NCBI GenBank assembly: GCA_944381515.1
Contig: CALWLM010000021.1
Span: forward strand, 1 to 64,000
Direction: 5' to 3'
Source of the DNA: an uncultured Lachnospiraceae bacterium
GTDB taxonomy: Bacteria > Bacillota > Clostridia > Lachnospirales > Lachnospiraceae
DNA: 64,000 bases
The notes beneath the pieces are model-generated. The model was not told the DNA's origin and did not search any database. It worked only from the letters and a program-made list of their open reading frames with translations. Positions within the stretch are counted from its first letter, which is position 1; each line of letters opens with the position of its first letter. The translations under genes were made by a program, and so were the position numbers. Shown here in pieces: positions 44,508 through 52,779 of this stretch.

Positions 44508-44558
44508 AAAAGATACCGGCGCGTTCTACGTAATTTTACGTATGCGCCGGTATCTTTT
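44508..44558. terminator. Strong bidirectional terminator
   Basis: AAAAGATACCGGCGC (44508-44522) pairs perfectly with 44544-44558. The loop holds an inner TACGTAATTTTACGTA hairpin. A-rich and T-rich flanks on the two sides make it work for the COG0523 operon (+) and for the minus-strand genes. Confidence 0.88.
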
Positions 44559-44611
44559 AACTTTAATTGTTTTTGATAACACTTTATATACTTGCCTGCG
44601 AAATAGCATTA

Positions 44612-44771
44612 TCACAGGCGATCGATCTGACCGGAGCAGATATCCTGAATATGTTCCTTTATCTTATCTTCCGGCCAATTCCACCATTTCATTTCCAGCA
44701 GTTTCGATATCACATCATCCGGAAACCGTCTGCGGATCGTTTGTGCGGGGATATACCCGATCTGCGTTCAT
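44612..44771 (-). pseudogene. Remnant of a CatB/Vat-type O-acetyltransferase with internal deletion
   Basis: On the minus strand AAGGAG and ATG (44769-44771) begin MNADRVYPRTNDPQTV, like the N-terminus of CatB-related acetyltransferases. A different frame then reads RRRFPDDVISKLLEMKWW followed by NWPEDKIKEHIQDICSG and a stop at 44612. This second part is the family's C-terminal tail, which is known for a WWxW-like segment. The middle (about 150 residues including the hexapeptide-repeat fold) is missing, and the frame changes near the shared CCGCAGACGG sequence. It is dead. It lies directly after the Ntn hydrolase stop. Confidence 0.68.
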
Positions 44772-45496
44772 ATCCTAATCTCTCCTTTCTCACAGGGCCT
44801 AAAAAACCTATATTTTTTGACTTCCTCGAAGTGATTATTTTCCGCATAATAAACGGTCTGCTCCTTTAAAGAGTAAACAAACGAAACTCTGGTAGCCCAG
44901 CGTCCCTCCTGCCTCACGCTTTGAAGGACCGAAAACGCGTCTTCAACCGTAAAGCAGTCCCCGTATTCCTTTAAAAGCCGCTCCGCCCTTTCATAACGAT
45001 CATCCCCCGGCACGATAAATGGACGGGTGCTTTCCGGAGCAAGCAGAGAATAATTGGTCATTAACGAGTATCTCCCGGTATCTTCGCGGCTGCCCAAACC
45101 AGGTTCGATAATCAGGGTGCGTCCCCGGCAGTCGGACAGTACCGCCTGCATGGAGGCATCCGCCGCATAGACAATTTTCCTGGTCTTCAAAATTCGCAGT
45201 ACGTCATCGAAGCAGAGCCGCGCCTGAATAAATTGTTCTGTCAGATCGGCAATGGTCATGCAGGCATCGGCGTTCTCATATGCTCCGGCCGGATTTCCAT
45301 GAACATATAACAGCGTTCCAACATTCCCATTCCGATTAACCCCATGATAGGAATGACGCAGTCCATCCGAACGCAAAATACCGATGTAAAAACGATCTTC
45401 TTCTTTTATAATCCGATGATTCCATACGTCCAGGTCAATATCAAAATTGAAGCCGGTAACGATATTGTCACCCCGATAAACAAATCGAGTGCACAT
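44768..45496 (-). CDS. Small N-terminal-Cys (Ntn) hydrolase, choloylglycine hydrolase/acyltransferase-like
   Basis: A 242-residue protein starting MCTRFVYRGDN. Cys2 would become the N-terminal nucleophile after Met removal, as in choloylglycine hydrolases, penicillin V acylase and C45 acyltransferases. Asp19 (TGFNFD), the Asn in LMTNYSLL and the late Arg in RWATRVSFVYSLKEQTVYY match conserved positions of the fold. It is shorter than bile salt hydrolases (about 320), so bile acid activity should not be assumed. Other amides such as acyl-homoserine lactones, N-acyl amino acids or penicillin-like substrates are possible. ATG at 45496 follows GAAAGGAGAGGCTT; longer upstream frames cross a terminator. 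Confidence 0.68.
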   Translation of the reverse strand: MCTRFVYRGDNIVTGFNFDIDLDVWNHRIIKEEDRFYIGILRSDGLRHSYHGVNRNGNVGTLLYVHGNPAGAYENADACMTIADLTEQFIQARLCFDDVLRILKTRKIVYAADASMQAVLSDCRGRTLIIEPGLGSREDTGRYSLMTNYSLLAPESTRPFIVPGDDRYERAERLLKEYGDCFTVEDAFSVLQSVRQEGRWATRVSFVYSLKEQTVYYAENNHFEEVKKYRFFRPCEKGEIRI

Positions 45497-45592
45497 AAGC
45501 CTCTCCTTTCTTTCCTGCCATGTTTTTATATTGTACTGCCGCCGCATTCTTTTTTCTATCCACCGAATACTGCCGAACCAATCTGTATCTGT

Positions 45593-45622
45593 ACAAAAAC
45601 AGGGGCTGCCATGCAGCCCCTG
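45593..45622 (-). terminator. Intrinsic terminator after the CD3324-like gene
   Basis: A perfect 10-bp GC stem (45600-45609 with 45613-45622) with a 3-base loop, followed on the minus strand by TTTTTGT. It separates the small regulator from the Ntn hydrolase gene. Confidence 0.88.
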
Positions 45623-45626
45623 ACGC

Positions 45627-45890
45627 TTATTTCTGATAAATAATTTTCCGTATAGCATAAATGGACAGGCAGTATTTTTCGGCCAGATACTCCATAGACG
45701 CGCCATCCCGGTATTCCTGTATAATTTTACAGTTCCGCCGCTGTAACTCCTGCCGGTAACCGGATACCTCTCCCCAGCGTTTTTTCTGCTGCCGGTCGGC
45801 CGGGATATAAATATACGCCCCCTGCACATAACTTTGCAGTTCTTTGACCAGCGCGTCGGGAAGAAGATCTTTTGCATTGATATATTTCAT
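45627..45890 (-). CDS. Small CD3324-like protein with Mor-type helix-turn-helix
   Basis: An 87-residue protein. KYINAKDLLPDALVKELQSYVQG and IPADRQQKKRWGE at the front match CD3324-type proteins. The C-terminal half (RNCKIIQEYRDGASMEYLAEKYCLSIYAIRKII) is a helix-turn-helix like that of the Mor/C-type activators. Probably a DNA-binding regulator of unknown target. ATG at 45890 has GGAGGAGGCTCGC. A leader with competing hairpins lies upstream. Confidence 0.75.
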   Translation of the reverse strand: MKYINAKDLLPDALVKELQSYVQGAYIYIPADRQQKKRWGEVSGYRQELQRRNCKIIQEYRDGASMEYLAEKYCLSIYAIRKIIYQK

Positions 45891-45923
45891 GCGAGCCTCC
45901 TCCTTGAAATTGATTTTCAAGCA

Positions 45924-45996
45924 GCAAAGCCAGCATATCTGTCTGCGACACCAATTACTCCATGCAAACGTCGCAATTCACTGGCTTTGCATGGAG
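45924..45996 (-). promoter_or_regulatory. Leader with two mutually exclusive hairpins before the CD3324-like gene
   Basis: GCAAAGCCAG (45924-45933) pairs with CTGGCTTTGC (45981-45990), and CTCCATGCAAA (45958-45968) pairs with TTTGCATGGAG (45986-45996). The right arms overlap by five bases, so only one can form. Transcribed on the minus strand just before the ribosome site, this could act as a switch. Confidence 0.5.
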
Positions 45997-46127
45997 CCGC
46001 ACTTCGTTAATTTTCGTCATGAATACCACTTCTTTCTGTTATAGATGTTTTCATCATATCATGTAAAACCATATAACTCAACGATCTTTTTGTATGCTGC
46101 GGCAAGTGGAAACTCCGGCGGTTTTAT

Positions 46128-46135
46128 GCTATACT
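46128..46135 (+). promoter_or_regulatory. Extended -10 promoter of the MFS gene
   Basis: TGC followed by TATACT (46130-46135), 34 bases before the MFS ATG. There is no clear -35, as is common with an extended -10. Confidence 0.5.
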
Positions 46136-46168
46136 GGTCTAACATTGCTTTCAAGATAGGATACTTTC

Positions 46169-47467
46169 ATGAATAATTTCAAACGCTACGTTATTTTATG
46201 GCTGAGTCAAAGCATGTCTCAGCTGGGCAGCTCCATGACGGCCTTCGCCCTGGTATTATGGACCTATGAACAGACCCATTCTGCTCTTTCCGTTTCCATT
46301 ATGTCCTTCTGCAACTATCTGCCATATGTTTTGCTCAGTATAGCCGCCGGCAGTTTTATTGACGCCCACAGCAAAAAAGCCATTATGCTTGTTTCCGACA
46401 GCGCGGCGGCTGCGACCTCGCTGGTTCTTCTGTTTCTCCAGCAGGGACAGAGCCTCTCCACATGGCACATTTATCTCATAAACGCAGTTATCGGAATAAC
46501 GACAGCCTTCCAGCAGCCGGCTTCCCAAATTGCAGCCGCCCGGCTTGTTCCCAGGGAAAAGCTGTCCAATGTCAGCGGTATGAATTCCTTCTCCAACAAT
46601 CTGGTGCTGGTATTCAGTCCCATGCTTGCCTCCGTACTTTTCGCGGCAGGCGGCCTGTCTCTCATTTTGCTGATCGATCTGCTGAGCTTTGCGGCCGCTT
46701 TCTGCGTACTGCTGTTCTTCATACACATACCGGAACAGGTCCCGGCAGAAATAGCCGGCTCCCCCCTGGCAGGGTTCAAAACCGGCCTTCATTTTGTACT
46801 GGAAAAAAGAGGGCTCCTCTACATCATGCTGACATTGGCTCTGCTCAATTTCTTCTCCCGATTGACCTACGAAAACATCCTGTCTCCCATGATTCTGGCC
46901 AGAGGCAACGGAGACAGCATGGTCCTGGGAACGGTAAATGCCTTCATGGGCATAGGCGGCATTGCGGGCGGCCTGTTTGTCACCTTCAAAAAAGCCAGCA
47001 AAAAGAACGCCGACATGATTTATCGGGCTGCCGCCCTGTCCTTTTTATGCGGGGATTTGCTTATGGCAGTTGGAAATAATGTGTACTGGTGGTCTCTTGC
47101 CGCCTTCGCCGCCAGCTTTCCCATTCCCTTTATTATGGCCGGTCAGAATATGATCCTCTACAGAACCGTCCCGGAAAACATACAGGGAAGAGTATTTGCC
47201 GTGAGAAACGCTCTCCAATACAGCACCATACCCATCGGAATTCTCTCCGGCGGCCTTTTGGCCGACTACGTATTTGAGCCCTTCATCGCTTCCGGCACGG
47301 CTCCCGCCGTATTTCTGGGGAAAATCGTGGGAAACGGAGCCGGAAGCGGTATGGCTGCCATGTTTTTGTGTACGGGAGCCTGCGGCTTTCTCATGAGTAT
47401 TGCAGCTCTTTTTAATCGGGAAATTCGAAAGCTCAATTTTTCCACCGCAGCAGAAGAGCAGAGCTGA
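46169..47467 (+). CDS. MFS transporter, drug-efflux type
   Basis: A 432-residue protein with twelve predicted membrane segments. The layout RYVILWLSQSMSQLGSSMTAFAL, the A-loop region SFIDAHSKKAIMLVSD and the conserved RLVPREKLSNVSGMNSF resemble MFS exporters of the enterobactin/macrolide-efflux group in Firmicutes. Substrate unknown. The 3' end overlaps the convergent metal ATPase gene by 35 bases. ATG is preceded by a weak AGATAGGAT. Confidence 0.86.
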   Translation: MNNFKRYVILWLSQSMSQLGSSMTAFALVLWTYEQTHSALSVSIMSFCNYLPYVLLSIAAGSFIDAHSKKAIMLVSDSAAAATSLVLLFLQQGQSLSTWHIYLINAVIGITTAFQQPASQIAAARLVPREKLSNVSGMNSFSNNLVLVFSPMLASVLFAAGGLSLILLIDLLSFAAAFCVLLFFIHIPEQVPAEIAGSPLAGFKTGLHFVLEKRGLLYIMLTLALLNFFSRLTYENILSPMILARGNGDSMVLGTVNAFMGIGGIAGGLFVTFKKASKKNADMIYRAAALSFLCGDLLMAVGNNVYWWSLAAFAASFPIPFIMAGQNMILYRTVPENIQGRVFAVRNALQYSTIPIGILSGGLLADYVFEPFIASGTAPAVFLGKIVGNGAGSGMAAMFLCTGACGFLMSIAALFNREIRKLNFSTAAEEQS

Positions 47468-49301
47468 CAATCACCAGTACCGAACCGGCATTATGTACCA
47501 GAGCTCCCGTCACAGGATTCAGCACGTCCATGACAGCCAGAATAATGGCGATCACATTCAGCGTCATGGAAAAAGTCAGGTTGCGGCGTATGGTGGCCAT
47601 CATCCTCCTGGACAAACGCAGCAGATGAGGCAGGCGGCGGATTTCATCATTAACCAGAACAATGTCCGCCGCATCCACGGCAATATCGCTGCCTACTCCT
47701 CCCATGGCGATTCCCACATAGGCCTTTTTGAGCGCCGGCGCGTCGTTGATGCCATCTCCTATCATACAGATTTTCTGCCCCTGCTCCTCACCTTCGCCGA
47801 TAAAGCGCAGCTTGTCCTCCGGCAGACAGCCGGCCCGATATACTTCAATTCCCAGCTCTCCGGCAATATGCCGGGCTGCATTTTCGTGATCGCCGGTCAA
47901 AAGCACCGGCGCGATTCCCAGTTCTTTAATCTGAGCGATCGTCCCCGCAGCCGTCTCTCTTACTGTGTCCTCCAGGGCAATAAAGCCTGCCAGTCTCCCG
48001 TCTGCGGCCAGCCAGATCACCGTGCTGCCTTCATCCAAAAAATGACCGCCCTCCCGGAGCCGCTCCTCTTTCACTTCAATATTATGGTCCTGCAAAAGCT
48101 CCACATTGCCGGCCAAAATCTTATGCCCCTCCACCGAGGCTGAAATGCCGCGGCCCGGAAGCATCTGAAAATCCTCCGCCTCCCCCGCCTGCCCCCAGGA
48201 CTCTTCATAGCAGCGCACAATCGCCTTTCCCAACGGATGTTCTGACCGTTTTTCCGCGCTGGCCGCATACCAGTAAAGCGTATGCGTATCTGCCTCCGTC
48301 TCTCCATCAAAACTTCGCACCGCCTTTACGCCGGGTCTACCATAGGTCAGCGTTCCGGTCTTATCAAAGGTAATCTGACAGACGTCGGCCAGCCGCTCCA
48401 GGGCATCGCCCTCCCGTACCAGGAATCCATACCGGGCAGCATTTCCAATGGCCGCCATAACAGCCGTAGGCGTGGCCAGTACCAGTGCACAGGGGCAAAA
48501 TACCACCAGGATGGTCACTGCCCGAATCAAATCGCCTGTTGCAAATCCTGTAATCACTGCGGCAGCCAGAGCAATTACCACAACCCAGGTGGCAAAACGA
48601 TCCGCAAAACCGACTATCTTCGCTTTGCCGGCATCGGCCGACTGCACCAGGCGGACCATTCTCTGCAGCGAGCTGTCCTCTCCTACCTTGTCGGCTATCA
48701 TATCAAAGGAGCCGAAGCGATTCACCGTACCGCTCATCACCTCGTCTCCTTCCTCTTTATCCACCGGCAGGGATTCTCCTGTCATCACCGACTGATCCAC
48801 CGAGGTATGTCCGGAGCAGATATGACCGTCCACGGGAATCGTCTCCCCAGGCAGCACCCGCAGCACATCTCCCCGCATCACCGCTTCCGCCTGTATAATT
48901 TCCTCTCTCCCGTCTGTCAGGCGCCGGGCGCTCCTCGGCGTTAAATGCACCAGCTTTTCAATGCCGGCTCTGGTCCGCCGTACTGTCAGCCCCTCCAGAA
49001 GCCCTCCCAACTGCATGATAAAAGCAACCTCACCCGCCGCAAAGTCTTCCCCGATCATCACCGAGGCAATAAGGGCGATGGACACCAGCACATCCGCCTT
49101 GATATCAAAGGCCGTCACCAGCCCTATTATGGCTTCCAGGATGATCGGCGCTCCGCACAAAACAATCGCAACCCACGCCAGGTCAAAGGGCAGCGGCGAA
49201 AAGTGAAATATACTCCCCAGCAGAGATACAGCGGATACAAGCAGAAATATTACATCTCGCTTCATCCCTCCCCATTCCAGCAGCTCCTCCAGCTTTTTCA
49301 T
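47433..49301 (-). CDS. P1B-type heavy-metal ATPase
   Basis: A 622-residue metal exporter. It lacks an N-terminal metal-binding (HMA) domain. Motifs are TGESLPVDK (actuator), the membrane CPC (VFCPCALVLATP), DKTGTLT (phosphorylated Asp), SEHPLGKAI (HP) and GDGINDAP. The last membrane pair ends in NPVTGALVHNAGSVLVIVSS, closer to the Zn/Cd-type ATPases than to typical CopA. The promoter holds two CsoR-type operators, which instead points to copper; the substrate is therefore open. ATG is preceded by AAGGAACGGAAAAGAGA. Confidence 0.9.
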   Translation of the reverse strand: MKKLEELLEWGGMKRDVIFLLVSAVSLLGSIFHFSPLPFDLAWVAIVLCGAPIILEAIIGLVTAFDIKADVLVSIALIASVMIGEDFAAGEVAFIMQLGGLLEGLTVRRTRAGIEKLVHLTPRSARRLTDGREEIIQAEAVMRGDVLRVLPGETIPVDGHICSGHTSVDQSVMTGESLPVDKEEGDEVMSGTVNRFGSFDMIADKVGEDSSLQRMVRLVQSADAGKAKIVGFADRFATWVVVIALAAAVITGFATGDLIRAVTILVVFCPCALVLATPTAVMAAIGNAARYGFLVREGDALERLADVCQITFDKTGTLTYGRPGVKAVRSFDGETEADTHTLYWYAASAEKRSEHPLGKAIVRCYEESWGQAGEAEDFQMLPGRGISASVEGHKILAGNVELLQDHNIEVKEERLREGGHFLDEGSTVIWLAADGRLAGFIALEDTVRETAAGTIAQIKELGIAPVLLTGDHENAARHIAGELGIEVYRAGCLPEDKLRFIGEGEEQGQKICMIGDGINDAPALKKAYVGIAMGGVGSDIAVDAADIVLVNDEIRRLPHLLRLSRRMMATIRRNLTFSMTLNVIAIILAVMDVLNPVTGALVHNAGSVLVIVSSALLLRWKN

Positions 49302-49386
49302 TCTCTTTTCCGTTCCTTTCCGAGCCTTTCTGATACAGGCCTTTTACTGATACATCATTTCTTGATAACTGCTGATGCAGACTTTT

Positions 49387-49438
49387 TATACCCCCATGGG
49401 TATAGTCCCATTATACCCACGGGGGTATATGCTTGTCA
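49387..49438 (-). promoter_or_regulatory. Metal ATPase promoter with two tandem CsoR operators
   Basis: Two 18-bp palindromes TATACCC-N4-GGGTATA lie at 49387-49404 and 49412-49429, 25 bp centre to centre. The minus-strand promoter TTGACA (49433-49438), 18 bases, TATAAT (49409-49414) encloses the upstream operator in its spacer, and the second sits over the RNA start. This is typical of CsoR/RcnR-family repression relieved by metal. Confidence 0.85.
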
Positions 49439-49696
49439 AGAATCCCCTTCTCCCTTTTCCATTCTATTTTTCTCATTTCGCTTTTGCTCCGCCTCATAAG
49501 GCCGCCCAGGCAGGATCAAAACACCTCATGAGAAATCGAAAAAACGCCAAAAAAGTCTTGACCGATTGTTACTATCGGATATTATAATCGGTTACAGAAA
49601 CTGGTAGATTCTATCGGATTACAACAGAGGCTTTCAAGGCTTCTGCCGATTTAATCACTTGTCAACTGCTGCAAAACAAAAAAGGAGAATACGAAT
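49439..49696 (+). other. Upstream region of the broken alcohol dehydrogenase
   Basis: No gene. A likely promoter is TTGACC near 49558, 16 bases, TATTAT. The following 60 bases contain four ATCGG boxes (one inverted), with CTATCGGAT repeated near 49572 and 49613, which could be an operator array for an unknown regulator. Confidence 0.4.
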
Positions 49697-50745
49697 ATGC
49701 AGGAATTTACTTTTACCCACCCCACAAAAGTCTATTTTGGCGAAGGAGCCGCCGCCAAGGCTTTAAAGCAGGAGCTTCCCGCCGTCGGCAAAACAATTCT
49801 GCTGGCCTATGGCGGAGGTTCCGTCAAAAAAAGCGGCGTATACGATGAACTGAAAAATATCCTTTTACAGGCAGGCAAGGAGATTGTGGACTTTTCAGGG
49901 ATTATGCCAAATCCCACCTATGCCAAGGTACAGGAAGGCGCCCGGCTGGCCAAGGAACGTCATGTGGATTTCATATTGGCGGTCGGAGGCGGCAGCGTCA
50001 TCGACTGCTGCAAGGTCGTTTCCGTACAGGCTGCGGCCGAGGAGGACATCTGGCGCATGGAATACGAGCAGGGAAAATTCCCCACGACAGGTATCCCCAT
50101 GGGCGCGGTTGTGACCGCCTCCGGTACGGGAGCCGAGATGAACTCCGGCACCGTTATTACGCATGAGGAAAAGCTGTGGAAAGGCCCGATCCTGGGCATC
50201 GCCCCTTCCTTGGAAACTCTGACCAGGATAATGTCTCCGACGACGTGGCCCTGGCCATTATGAAAAATACCGTTGTAAATATGCGGCATCTGCTAAAGGA
50301 TATCAACGATATGCAGGCCCGGGGCAATCTGATGTGGGACTCCGCCATGGCGGAAAACGGCGTTTTGAAGGTTGGCCGTCTGACAGATTTCCAGGCCCAT
50401 CAAATCGAACACCAGCTGGGTGCTTATACAGACTGCAATCACGGACAGGGACTGGCTGTAATTCATCCGGCATACTACCGTCACATTCTGAAAGATGCAG
50501 AAGAAAAATTCACCCGATTTGCCAAAACAGTTTTTGACAGAGATACGGCCGAGGAGGGTTTGGAGGCTCTCACCGCCTTTATCGAAGAATGCGGCCTGCC
50601 CACAAAGCTTGGCCAGCTGAAGTCAAAGGTTGAAATCACGCCCCAGCTGCTTCGTCAGGTGGCCGATACCTGCAATATTATCAAGTGCAATCCCAGAGAA
50701 TTGAGCCGAGAGGAAATCTACAAAATCCTCTGCGAATGCCTGTAA
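49697..50745 (+). pseudogene. Iron-containing alcohol dehydrogenase, broken by an internal deletion and frameshift
   Basis: Frame one (49697 to about 50212) reads a normal BdhA-type N-terminus: FTHPTKVYFGEG, the NAD motif AVGGGSVIDCCK, VVTASGTGAEMNSG. Frame two (about 50222-50745) reads the C-terminus from DNVSDDVALAIMKN to the stop, with the metal-binding HQIEHQLGAYTDCNHG. About 35-40 codons between them, which in the family carry the first Asp/His iron ligands, are missing, and the reading frame shifts. Total length is about 350 codons against 385-390 in the family. It cannot make an active enzyme unless this is a sequencing error. The ribosome site AAAGGAGAATACG is intact. Confidence 0.88.
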
Positions 50746-50787
50746 AAAGAATGCCTGTAAAAAATCCGCTCGCATGAAGAAATAAAC

Positions 50788-50849
50788 GGCGCGCCCTGCG
50801 TTCCAGAAAGATTGGAAATCCTCCAATCCCTCTGACCGCAGGGCGCGCC
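50788..50849. other. Nested GC-rich hairpin between the dehydrogenase remnant and csoR
   Basis: A perfect 13-bp stem (GGCGCGCCCTGCG, 50788-50800, with 50837-50849) encloses a second hairpin (ATTGGA/TCCAAT, 50811-50827). No T-run. Probably a terminator for convergent genes or an RNA structural element. Confidence 0.6.
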
Positions 50850-50887
50850 TCCGTACAATTTATCCGTCTTAATATAGCTGCAATCAC

Positions 50888-51163
50888 TCATACCATATTT
50901 GCAAATCGTTCCACCGCCTTGGTAAAACTGGCGATGGTCTGGTCGGCATCTCCATGTTCAATCCCATCGCGGACACAGTGATTAATATGTCCCTCCAGGA
51001 CTACCCGCCCCACCGAATGCAGGGCCGACTTGGCCGCGTTGATCTGCGCCAGAATATCCTCGCAGGGCACATCCTCGTCCACCATACGATCGATGGCCTG
51101 TACCTGACCGATAATTTTTTTCAGTCTGCGGTGAAGATTGTCCGCATCCATACACTGTCTCAC
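50888..51163 (-). CDS. csoR: CsoR-family metal-sensing repressor
   Basis: A 91-residue all-helical repressor. The opening DNLHRRLKKIIGQVQAIDRMV is the family signature. Metal ligands fit the copper-type C-H-C pattern: Cys34 (DVPCED), His59 and Cys63 (EGHINHC). It probably binds the TATACCC-N4-GGGTATA operators before the ATPase gene at 49301, 1.5 kb away. I prefer GTG at 51163, seven bases after GGAGG; the longer frame upstream is unlikely. Its own promoter lacks the operator. Confidence 0.87.
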   Translation of the reverse strand: MRQCMDADNLHRRLKKIIGQVQAIDRMVDEDVPCEDILAQINAAKSALHSVGRVVLEGHINHCVRDGIEHGDADQTIASFTKAVERFANMV

Positions 51164-51227
51164 TGCTCTACCTCCTGCTATCTGCCTGCCGCTTTCCTTT
51201 CTCCGGCTGCCGCCTTTTGTCTCTCTC

Positions 51228-51257
51228 ATTATCGGCCAGTCCTGCTTTTTTGTCAAG
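51228..51257 (-). promoter_or_regulatory. Promoter of csoR
   Basis: Minus strand TTGACA (51252-51257), 18 bases, GATAAT (51228-51233). A GC hairpin at 51269-51299 separates it from the end of the phosphomutase gene. Confidence 0.6.
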
Positions 51258-51328
51258 ACAACGCAGAGAGGGCGCCGCGCTTTTTACGCGTCGCCCTCCC
51301 ACAGCCAACCATCCGGCCGCAGACATTT

Positions 51329-52750
51329 TCAGCCGTCAATGCCAAAATGCCGCATCCAGCGGCCGCACATGCTGACCGCCTCCTCCCGCAGAGGCATCTC
51401 GCAGAAAATGCGCAGCAGCGGTTCTGTCCCCGAGAAGCGGGCGATAATCCATCCGCCATTTTTGAAGTACACCTTGCAGCCGTCCAGGTAGGATACATGG
51501 TCCACCTCATAGGGCGACATATCCGGCAGCTCCCGCTCCGTAAAGAGCCGGTGCATCAGCTCTTCCTTCACCTGTTTGGTGAAATGGCAGGAATACTCTT
51601 CCATATAGCTCTGGCCGCACTCCGCCGTCACCATGGCCATCAGCTCCGACAGCTTCTTTCCCGTCACTGCCAGCATTTCAACCAGCAGCGAAGCAGCATA
51701 GACACCGTCTTTTCCATTAATATGACCGGCTACCGTAAGTCCTCCGGAGGACTCTCCTCCCAGAATGGCTCCCGTTTCCTTCATTTTGGCCGATATATAT
51801 TTAAAGCCCACCGGCACCTCATAGCAGGTCTGTCCGCAGGCAGCGGCCAGCCGGTCCAGACGATGGGTGGTGGCAATGTTGCGCACCACAGGGCCGTCCC
51901 ATTTCCGATACCGCAGCAGATAATAGTAGAGAAGCAGCAGGATGTCATTGGGATGGAGATAACGTCCCGTGTCGTCGATAACGCCCAGCCGGTCCGCGTC
52001 GCCGTCGGTAGCAATGCCCAGATCCAGATGGCGGTCCAACACAGAGTTTTTCAAAAGGCCCAGGGTATCCTCCGAGGGAGCAGGCATCCGCCCGCCAAAA
52101 AGAGTATCATGCTCCCGGTGAATCACCGTCAGATCGCAGCGTCCTGAGATCAGAATCGTACTCAGAGCCGTCTCGCTGACCCCGTACATAGGGTCCAGAG
52201 CAATCCTCAGATGGGCATTTTTGATGGCCTCCATATTGACCTTTTCCATGATATCGTCTATGTATTCGTTCATGGGATAAAACTCCTGGACCAGTCCCTT
52301 CTCGACCGCCTGCGGATAATCGATTCTGCGAATCTCCTCCGGCTTCACCGCGGCGATATATCTCTCGATATCCGCAGTCTGCTCTTCGTCGGCATCCCGG
52401 CCTCCGGCCGTAAAAACCTTGATTCCGTTGTACAGCGCCGGGTTGTGACTGGCCGTCACCATCATTCCATAGGGATAGCCATGCTTCATCACATAAAACA
52501 TAATCAGAGGCGTAGGGACCGAGCGATTGACAAAGTGACAGATAATCCCCTCTGCCGTCAGTACCTCGCAGGCCCACATTACCGTCTCCTTGGACAAGAA
52601 ACGGCGATCGTAGCCGATGACGATCCCCTGATCGTCCACTCCCTCGGCCTTCATCTTCTCTGCCATGGCCTTGGCCAAAATGCAGATATTTTCTCTGGTA
52701 AAGTCGTCTCCTATGATGGCTCTCCAGCCTCCGGTTCCAAATTTAATCAT
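51329..52750 (-). CDS. Phosphoglucomutase/phosphomannomutase family enzyme
   Basis: A 473-residue alpha-D-phosphohexomutase. The phospho-Ser is Ser101 in TASHNP. Metal-binding TDGDADR and sugar-binding GGESSGG follow, and the phosphate-binding RFSGTEPLLRI is near the C-terminus. It interconverts hexose 1- and 6-phosphates. It follows the HAD phosphatase gene on the same strand and is probably part of the ABC transporter operon, or transcribed from it through a hairpin at 52780-52833. ATG follows AGGAGAAAGGGTAT. Confidence 0.92.
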   Translation of the reverse strand: MIKFGTGGWRAIIGDDFTRENICILAKAMAEKMKAEGVDDQGIVIGYDRRFLSKETVMWACEVLTAEGIICHFVNRSVPTPLIMFYVMKHGYPYGMMVTASHNPALYNGIKVFTAGGRDADEEQTADIERYIAAVKPEEIRRIDYPQAVEKGLVQEFYPMNEYIDDIMEKVNMEAIKNAHLRIALDPMYGVSETALSTILISGRCDLTVIHREHDTLFGGRMPAPSEDTLGLLKNSVLDRHLDLGIATDGDADRLGVIDDTGRYLHPNDILLLLYYYLLRYRKWDGPVVRNIATTHRLDRLAAACGQTCYEVPVGFKYISAKMKETGAILGGESSGGLTVAGHINGKDGVYAASLLVEMLAVTGKKLSELMAMVTAECGQSYMEEYSCHFTKQVKEELMHRLFTERELPDMSPYEVDHVSYLDGCKVYFKNGGWIIARFSGTEPLLRIFCEMPLREEAVSMCGRWMRHFGIDG

Positions 52751-52779
52751 ATACCCTTTCTCCTGTTCTGATATATAAA

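Noticed and set aside
45497-45877. N-terminal extension of the Ntn hydrolase
   Set aside because: It crosses a strong terminator and another gene, and would bury the Cys nucleophile. ATG at 45496 with a good ribosome site places Cys second.
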